DNA of 64,000 nt from positions 14,493,315 through 14,557,314 of the forward strand of contig NW_004624734.1 of the NCBI RefSeq assembly GCF_000247695.1, given 5' to 3'. Both the position numbers and the translations under genes were made by a program. The DNA is from Heterocephalus glaber (taxonomy: Eukaryota; Chordata; Mammalia; Rodentia; Bathyergidae). Positions 56,775-64,000 of this stretch are shown one piece after another. Below the pieces are notes generated by a model. The model searched no databases and was not told the DNA's origin. It saw only the letters and a program-made list of their open reading frames with translations. Every line of letters begins with the position of its first letter. Within the stretch, counting starts at the first letter, position 1.

Positions 56775-59164
56775 CCTGGCTATGGAAAAGCAGAGCCATA
56801 TATTGAATGTTGAGTTAGAGTTTATAGAGCTTGCTGAGTGATATTTCTCCTGCCTTACCAAATATTACCAACTCACTGGTGTTATAACACCTGTCGTCTT
56901 CAAAAGGCTATTCCACAGTTATATCAAGCCAGCTGCTTCAGGAGATGTGGAACATGGTAAAACTTACTAATTCCATGAACATGGGCTTGCAGTCTCACAA
57001 GAAAAAGCAATGCTGAATGGAAGGTCATTATTGGGGAGAAGGTATTTCCATGAATGGTAGTTCTGTCAGAAGCATTGTATTCTGGGAAGGCAAGTCCATG
57101 TCCAAAGTAAAAATGAGGTGCTACCCTTCTGTGATGGGTGTGTCCAGTATAACCTGCCTGCCATGGAATAACTGAATGATCCCCTTGGAATGATGCTAAA
57201 ATGGGAACTCAGTGTGAGATACTGACAGATTGAGCACTCAGCGGAGGTTGTAACCATGTTGGCCTTGGTGAGTAAAAGTCTATGCCATAATCTCCATCCC
57301 TGCCACCATGGTTACTTTGTTTATGAACACATTAACAATGAGAGTTGTGGCAAGGCAAAGAAACTGAGTAGTATACACAGAACAGATTATCCTAACTTCA
57401 TTAATACCACGCCCTGTTGTGCTCATCCTGAGTGAATATTTGCACAGGATACAAATATCTTCATGGCGTTTGAAGTTTATCCACAGATTTCTTTGTCAGA
57501 TTTCCTGTTACTAATTTGGCAGTGATGTTCCTTCTAAATGTCTGATCAGCCAGCCAAACCATTGTCCACAATCCATGAATCAGCATAGAGTCATCCTGGT
57601 GGCTATATCTCTTTCAGGCAAAATAAGCAATTACTGAGATTTACTTTCACCACTGTTCTTCAGGCATGACCCCAAAGGATTGCAGTACTGCAGCTGTCCA
57701 TTTTTGAGTGGTGCCTTCATAGCAGAACCACCTGTAAACCAACACCAAGTTTTCTCTTCTTTAACAATTCATTATAGGGAACTCCCTATGAGGAGAAAAT
57801 GGGCAGAAGTAGGAACTATGGTCATTAGGGGCACTTTTTCACATAATTTATTGTACTCTCAGGAATGCTTAAGTTCAATCTTTTGTATACCAATTCTGAT
57901 TACAATGAGAGACCACTGTACTCATAATACTGGGCTTAGATGGGTCAGATAGTAGCAAGTTATTGATGCATAGCTCAGCCTCATAGGAAAACTGAGGGAT
58001 TATATGTGGAAATGATGTTAAATATTTGGTCTCTACTGAGATACAAGAGCAAGCTGAAAGCTTTTTATTGAAAGAAGTGTAGTTATTTACAGAAGATGGC
58101 TGGGCTTTGCTCCAAAGTCCTAAGGATCTTTGCTTCCAGTCAGTATGGTATCATCAAAGTTATGGACCAATGTTATGTCTTATGGTTAGGAAAAGCAATG
58201 AAGGCCTTTGTGGACTATGTTATGAGTTAATGATGAAGTGCTGATATACTCTTGAGGTAGTAAATAAAGGTCTATTATATTGCTGGCCATTTCAGCTGAA
58301 ATCAAACTGCTTCTGATGGTCTGTACCAATGACTATTTAAAACAAAAGAAAATTAAAAAGCATTCACCTGCTCAGTAAATGAATATTGGTTACTGGGGAA
58401 GGTGTATTGACTTACTCATGCAATGGAACCACATTGTAACAGCCACTGCAAATGGAGTCACCATCTGCTCAAGTTTCTAATAATCCACTGTTATTCTCCA
58501 GGATCCATCTAACTTTGGCACAGGCCAAATTGGAGAGTTGAATGGGGATGTGATGGGTATCATCACTCTTGCATCTCTCAAGTCCTTTTTGATGTCTCTA
58601 ATCTCTGCAATCCCTCCAGGAATGCAGTAATGATTTGGTTCACTGCTTTCCTAGGTAGGTGCCACTTCTAGCAATTTCTACTCATACTTTCCCACTATAC
58701 TGCCTTCACTCCACATGCCAGGTAACTGATGTATGGATTCTGATAATTACTGAGTATATCTGTTTTAATCATACATTCTGCAATTGAGAAAACAACAACA
58801 GGATGCCTCAAGAATTTACAGCATCTGCTGTGTTATGAATCTGAAGTTTGATTGTCTGACCTCCATGAGCACCAACTCTTGCTGGTGGGCCACAGTCATG
58901 TTTTGAGTCTTCTGAAATAATTGTCTCTCCATAACTAGGTTCCAGTTATTCTTAAAAGAACCTGATAATTTCCTTTTCCCCATGACACAGCTATCCAGGT
59001 AAAAGATCATAAATCCATTCAAACAAGACTAGGGGAAAGTTTAATAGTATAAATCTTTGGAAGATGGGTAGGATCCACTGGGGGACCTGGGCTGTATTTC
59101 ATTTGAAGGGTTCTTGATCAGTAGACTGGCTCACATCCAGTAATTAATTGAGCAGCTACAGATC

Positions 59165-59515
59165 TTTGTCCTAGTTTGCTACAGATGCCAAAACAAAGTA
59201 ACACAGACTGATGGCTTAAACAAAAGAAATCTAGTTTCTCACAGTTGTGGAGGATCTGAGCAGTTTTAGTTTCTCCTGAGACCTCTATCCTTGTTGAATA
59301 GAGGGGTACCTTCTCTGCATGTCTTCACATAGTTGTTTCTACATGTTGACTCATCCCTGTTATCTCCTCCTCTTATGAGGACAACAGTCACATTGGGGTT
59401 GGATCCCACCCTTAAGGGCTCAATTAGACTTAATTACTTCTTTAAAAGTTCCGTGTTCAAAAACAGTTACACTGGAGATTAGGGGTTTGACATATGAATT
59501 CAAGGCAGAGGTAAA
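59165..59515 (-). mobile_element. MaLR (MLT1-like) LTR inside ERVL
   Basis: CTAGTTTGCTACAGATGCCA, TGGCTTAAACAAAAGAAATC, CTCACAGTTGTGGAGGATC and TTAGGGGTTTGACATATGAA are the antisense of an MLT1-type LTR. Confidence 0.72.
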
Positions 59516-60288
59516 ATTTACTCTGTAGTGCTCTGCTTTGGTAAATGAAGTTAGACTTTTGTTCACTTGACGTAGAATTGCTCCACTGTACAGATCAAGT
59601 AAGGGTTGAGTAAAATGATCATCTAATCCTTGTTTAGGGATACCATGATCAATTAGCCAATGTCATAGGTCTGTGTGAGTTAGACGTTACCATGACCCAT
59701 TGGAGAACTACAGTGGCCTAATTCAAGCAAGGCTACTAATGACTCAGATCTTTTAAGAAATGAATGTTTCTTAAGAAAAAACAGAAAACAACAAAAAACA
59801 AAAAGCAAAAATAAAAACAAATCCCCCAAAACAAACAAACCACATAAAAGAAAACCAGGACTAACTGAGATACTTGCTGAGGGCAAAGGCATTTTGGAAT
59901 GGATAGTGGAACAAAGTAGTAACAATTATCAACTATGGCCACCTGACCAGTTTCAAAAAAAGGACTATGACTGTTATTAGTGCATTTTCATAATTTCCAT
60001 GTTTGTGGATATGTTCATGTTTGGATATAATTGTGTATATACAAATATTTTTCATTCCTCTTTTCCTTTTATTATCTAACATAAGATATATTAATAATGG
60101 CTAAGTTTATATCAAAGTGTTCAAGTTGCAGGAAATCAAGAATATGAATGATATCTGAAGATTTTGTATACTCTTTTAAAGAGTTAATGTTCATTTTAAC
60201 ACAGGATATTACTTTATTTTTGTTTTACTTAGAGTTTAAGTATGGTTTAAGATGATATGTATAAATGCAAAGTTGACAAGGGGTGGAT

Positions 60289-60735
60289 TGTGGTGGTTAG
60301 TATGTGTCCACTTATTAAGGTATGATTTACAGTTATTTACTCACACACTAATTTAGGTATTTCTGTGATGGTATTTTGTGGATGTGGTTAACATACACAA
60401 TCAGTTGACTTTAAATGAAAGAGATTATGTTTATAATCTGGGTGGCCTATCCAATTAGTTGAAAGGTCTTGAGAATAAAATGGAGTTTTTCTTAAAGAAT
60501 GAAAAATGCCAGTTCTGGACAGTGACATCAAGCTCTGTCTGAGAGTTTTCAGCCGTTGTCCTGTCTTAGGAATTTCAGACTGGCCAGTTCCACCATTAGG
60601 TAAGATAACTCCTTCAAAATATAATGTATATTGTATTATATATCTCTTATACATACTGTCATATATATATATATCTCAGTTCACAAACTTAATTCTCTCC
60701 ACAGTCTGATTGCAAACCAAATAGAAAATTTTATT
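60289..60735 (+). mobile_element. ERVL-type (MLT2-like) LTR, right copy
   Basis: Just before it, GACAAGGGGTGGAT resembles a polypurine tract. The LTR starts TGTGGTGGTTAGTATGTGTC and continues GTGATGGTATTTTGTGGATG, CAATCAGTTGACTTTAAATG and CAGACTGGCCAGTTCC. It resembles the left copy at 55233 more than those at 7 or 19 kb. Confidence 0.7.
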
Positions 60736-60804
60736 AGGTTCTTGTCCAATGTAGTTTGCGACTAGAATTATGGAGAGAATTGAGTCCATGAACCTAGGTA
60801 CCAC

Positions 60805-61307
60805 TGTATATATGTCCATTTGCTAGACTGACGTACAGACATCAGAAAAGTGCTACACTTTACTATTATAGTTTATTATAAGGTATGCAAATGAACAGCC
60901 AGATGAAGGAGTGCACAGAACTAGGTCTGAAAGGCTCCTTAGCCTCTTTCTCTGTGGAGTTGGAATATTCCAGTCTCCAGGTCTGTAAATGTGTTCACCA
61001 ACTGGAATGCTCTCCAAGTCTCCTGCTCAAGAGGTTTTACGCAACCCTATATCCTGCTCCCCTCCTCCTACTGAAGGTCAGGATGTAGAACTGAAAGTTG
61101 CTATTTCTAGTCTTGTGTTTAGTCTTTCTGGTGATCAGCCACCATCTTGAAGCTATTAGGAGCCCCACCCTGAGATACCTCATTAGGGTGGACTCAGATG
61201 TCTTTGAAGGAGTTCATTATAAATATATAAGTGGCAGAAGACACTCCTATCATTTAGGAAACTCCAAGGGCTTTAAGAGATTTGTGCCAGAAACCATATT
61301 GCCAAAT

Positions 61308-61312
<5 letters not shown>
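60805..61312 (+). mobile_element. Ancient LTR-like mammalian repeat, family not named
   Basis: The order CACTTTACTATTATAGTTTA, GTTCACCAACTGGAATGCTC, CCATCTTGAAGCTATTAGGA, CACTCCTATCATTTAGGAAA and CCAAGGGCTTTAAGAGATTT follows a repeat widespread in placental mammals which I recall but cannot name safely. Confidence 0.5.
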
Positions 61313-61358
<46 letters not shown>

Positions 61359-61375
61359 TTATTTATTTATTTATT
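61311..61375. repeat. (AT)n with (TTTA)n
   Basis: AT run to 61353, then TTTA units leading into the ID SINE, whose A-tail they represent on this strand. Confidence 0.95.
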
Positions 61376-61448
61376 TTGTACCGGGGATGGGACTTAGGAC
61401 CTTGCACTTGTGAGGAAGGTGCAGTGCCATTGAGCTAAATCCCCGGCC
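61374..61448 (-). mobile_element. ID-type SINE
   Basis: TTTTGTACCGGGGATGGGAC, TTAGGACCTTGCACTTGTGA and GAGCTAAATCCCCGGCC are antisense ID. TATATTTATT on the left and TATATTCATT on the right are probable target duplications. Confidence 0.9.
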
Positions 61449-61523
61449 TATATATTCATTTTTGATTGTTGTTAATTCTCTTGGGTAAATAACTAGCAAT
61501 CGAGTTGGTTGGTCATGAAGCAA

Positions 61524-61623
61524 NNNNNNNNNNNNNNNNNNNNNNNNNNNNNNNNNNNNNNNNNNNNNNNNNNNNNNNNNNNNNNNNNNNNNNNNNNNNN
61601 NNNNNNNNNNNNNNNNNNNNNNN
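61524..61623. other. Assembly gap, 100 N
   Basis: Exactly 100 N, a conventional size for a gap of unknown length. AT microsatellite touches its right edge, so the break is probably repeat-caused. Confidence 0.99.
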
Positions 61624-61625
61624 AA

Positions 61626-61659
<34 letters not shown>

Positions 61660-61690
61660 GTATATATATATACATATATATATATATATG
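61624..61690. repeat. (AT)n with GTAT/ACAT variants
   Basis: AT-alternating sequence immediately right of the gap. Confidence 0.97.
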
Positions 61691-61732
61691 CTAGCAGTAG
61701 TACCATCCTTCCACCAATATCCTTCCAGTAAG

Positions 61733-61800
61733 TCCCCCTTTGATTAAGATAGTTAGAGTTAGCTTTTATTGCTTGTCTTTTGAGCTACTAGGTGACACAC
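61733..61800 (+). mobile_element. MaLR (MLT1-like) LTR end
   Basis: CCCTTTGATTAAGATAGTTA, GAGTTAGCTTTTATTGCTTG and a GGTGACACAC end resemble the tail of an MLT1-type LTR. The rest is lost in the gap or diverged. Confidence 0.45.
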
Positions 61801-62884
61801 TTTTCATGATCTGGTATCAAGGAACCAGTAAAATGGGAAATAGAATATACTTTGCATATTTCATTATGTGGGATGAGTTTGCAATGCTTGATGTGGGTGT
61901 AAAATTCCAATTTCCTCCTCTAATGAACTCTTCAACAATGGACCTGCTCTTAATTTAACTGTACATTATTATAGCTAAATATTGTTTGCTACAGAAGACC
62001 TTATCCTGACCTCATAAGAAAATTAAAATCAACTGAGGAAAGGAAAACATGTGGCACAAAAGAAGAAAAGAAATTCTTTGTGTTTGTGTTTCAGGGCTAT
62101 ATCCTCATCACTATCTCTTTCCTAATACAATAACACTTCATGTACCTTTGACTACTGCTTAATGTGATCGGACAAATATTATCTTGAAAGGACACATTCT
62201 GAGTTAAAACTCTCCTTCTTGGGTTTGTTTTTGTGGCTTTTGCAGTTGTAGGTTACAATAGGCCATTTGATTAATGAGCTGTTTTATTGGGATGCAAATA
62301 ATGTTTAATGTCATAAGATCCATATGTTGTATATTACAGAACCATAAAACTTACCTTGGCACAAAATGGAAAATTTAAAGCATCTCTCTTGAAAAAATAT
62401 ATCATACTGAACAAAAAGCATGTGAGTATTTCTGCTATTTATGAAACTGATGAATACCGTGCCAGATTTGTTTAGTTTTGGTGTTAACTCTGATGGTGTG
62501 TGTAATATGTGTTCATCAGAGGTAACTTTATGCTTCTTTTCCTACTCCATCTGCTCAGAATAGTTGAAAGAAACAAACAGCTGGTTTTGATAACACACAG
62601 TAGCTATAACCTGCATGGTTGAGAAATAAAAAGCTAGAAACTAGAAAGAAAATGTGATCATAGTAAAAATAGGAATGGAAGATTAGAGTTTGATTGTCCA
62701 TATATCACAGTGAAATGTAAGTAATTAGTCCATCGGATACAAATCTCAGAGCAGCATAACTCTTTGGGGTATAGAAACAAACAATGGCTGGATATCTGGA
62801 TATGATTCATGATGCTTTGATCAGTATGGATTTCATATCTTACGAAGCCACTCATGAGACTGAACCAGGCTCATCAGCTGTTCT
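61801..62884. other. No gene or named repeat seen
   Basis: AT-rich with no assignable feature. Confidence 0.4.
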
Positions 62885-63180
62885 TCCCACACCCTTCATG
62901 TGTTTACTGCTTTTCCTTCTTCAATCTTCTCTCAAGTATCACTTCTCAAAGTTTTTATCAATTCCTGTTTTGGTATTCTCTCTCATTCATATTACCTCAT
63001 TTTATTCTCTTTATGGAATTTTTCATTGCCTGAAATGTTCTTGTTTACCTACTGGTTTACCTGTTTATTGTGTTTCACATCAGAAAATCATCTCCATATC
63101 AGATTTGTTTACAGTTATAAACTCAGATTGGTGCCTGAAATGCACGGAGAACTCAGTAAATATATATTGAATGTTGAACT
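62885..63180 (+). mobile_element. LINE L2 3' end
   Basis: TTCTTCCCACACCCTTCATG, TCAAGTATCACTTCTCAAAG, TTGGTGCCTGAAATGC and, at the terminus, CAGTAAATATATATTGAATG follow the L2 3' end. Confidence 0.65.
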
Positions 63181-64000
63181 TAAAAAGTGAGGATAGTAGT
63201 AGTCTTCCTCCTCTTGAAAATGTCTGTGTTAACTGAGATAATCCTTGCAAAACTGTCATAAGGGTGCAGAGCACAAAGTATTCAGTAACTGTTGCTGGCA
63301 TTATTTTTATTATTTAAATGGTTACAACAGTAATGATGGTGATGATGAGAATATTTGCCCCAAAAGAAATTTAAATGACAGTCATAGAAGGTGATTTGAT
63401 GTGGCTACATTAATCTATAACTTCATTGAAATTTTTGAAAGTAAAGTTTCCTAAACCTGGATCAAAAATTAATTGTACAGATTATTAAAAGTGTGTTTGC
63501 TATGGAGGTAGGAAATAGTTTTCACTGTATGAAAATCATGACTTCCACAAGAACTTGTATGCCACAGCAAAGGCCCAGTGATAAAGTTCTACGGGAACCA
63601 TGCCCACTGGCTTGAGTTAGGAAGTCCTGAGGGATCCTGTCGTGCTTCCCAGTCATCGCAGGAGCATTCATTCTCTACGAGCTTCAGGCAAACACTTTCT
63701 TGGTGATATCTCACCCAATAGAATTGCATATACCCTTCTTACCTGACAACATTTTATTCCACATCTTTAATAAAAATATATATTGTCTTCAATAAAAAAG
63801 ATACATCAAATTTCTGTGATTTACAAGGCACAACACATGTAAGCTATTCTTAAGTTTCCTACCCATAGCGATGAGATATGCAATCCTTCCTGACATCAGT
63901 CCCACTCTTTACACAAAGTTGTGAATTTATTGCTGTTTCTTTTCTCCTCGATAGAATTTTACTTTCCATACAGGTCTGTGTTACTTGCTGGAAAGCTGGG
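63181..64000. other. No gene; weak MIR-like trace near 63230-63330
   Basis: GAGCACAAAGTATTCAGTAA with TTATTTTTATTATT is MIR- or L2-like in flavour. Nothing else is assignable. Confidence 0.35.

Larger units (their letters stand above)
55800..60285 (-). mobile_element. ERVL internal region with decayed pol, interrupted
   Basis: On the minus strand, old ERVL pol can be followed from about 59160 down to about 57540, and weakly to 55980. The DNA near 58523-58546 is antisense to the reverse-transcriptase NSPIW motif. At 58150-58166 a degraded Y-x-D-D remains, reading HNFDD. Stops and shifts are everywhere and no frame is usable. The region is interrupted by a solo LTR (56268-56774) and an MLT1-like LTR (59165-59515). 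Limits at both ends are uncertain. Confidence 0.72.

Overview
The window is vertebrate, clearly mammalian, non-coding DNA. It is AT-rich, has no CpG island, no convincing multi-exon gene and no long open frame, and is built from layered transposon relics. The dominant young SINE is an ID-type, tRNA-derived element ending in GGTACC plus an A-tail. It coexists with B1-type (7SL-derived) SINEs, and together these point to a rodent. The ID and B1 forms look more like the squirrel-related clade (Sciuridae, Aplodontiidae, Gliridae) than like mouse or rat. I cannot name the species. A run of exactly 100 N (61524-61623) marks an assembly gap.

Layout. 1-262: end of a 70-bp minisatellite running off the left edge. 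About 2320-3600: minus-strand processed pseudogene of the zinc-finger gene SNAI1, the only recognisable protein-gene remnant. 5-14 kb: L1, L2 and L3/CR1 LINE relics, an MLT2-like LTR, a MaLR LTR and ID/B1 SINEs. 16-23 kb: old LINE and LTR pieces and a purine tract with a strong G-quadruplex motif. 23.8-26.3 kb: a nested stack, with an old L1 tail interrupted by a retroposed mRNA 3' end and by an MLT1 LTR. 27.7 kb: a 79-bp hAT-type miniature DNA transposon with an 8-bp target duplication. 29-37 kb: L1 3' end, MaLR LTRs, a 2-kb L2 relic split by an LTR, and LTR-in-LTR nesting. 37.8-40 kb: MIR pair and three hAT (MER20/MER5-like) fragments. 42-52 kb: LTRs, B1, many MIRs, a 32-nt U3 snoRNA pseudogene, a near-intact ID and a Tigger/MER2-like element. 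53-61 kb: a solo class-I-like LTR, then an ERVL-related block whose pol relic is antisense to the LTR-like flanks, with a class-II-like solo LTR inserted in it. 61-64 kb: AT microsatellites, the gap and an L2 3' end.

No genes here work together in a pathway. The region reads as intergenic or deep-intronic sequence. Its value lies in the insertion record: several target-site duplications are readable by eye and give relative ages. Repeat family names come from memory of consensus sequences; family-level calls are firmer than subfamily calls, and boundaries are mostly good to about 10-30 bp unless a target duplication is quoted.
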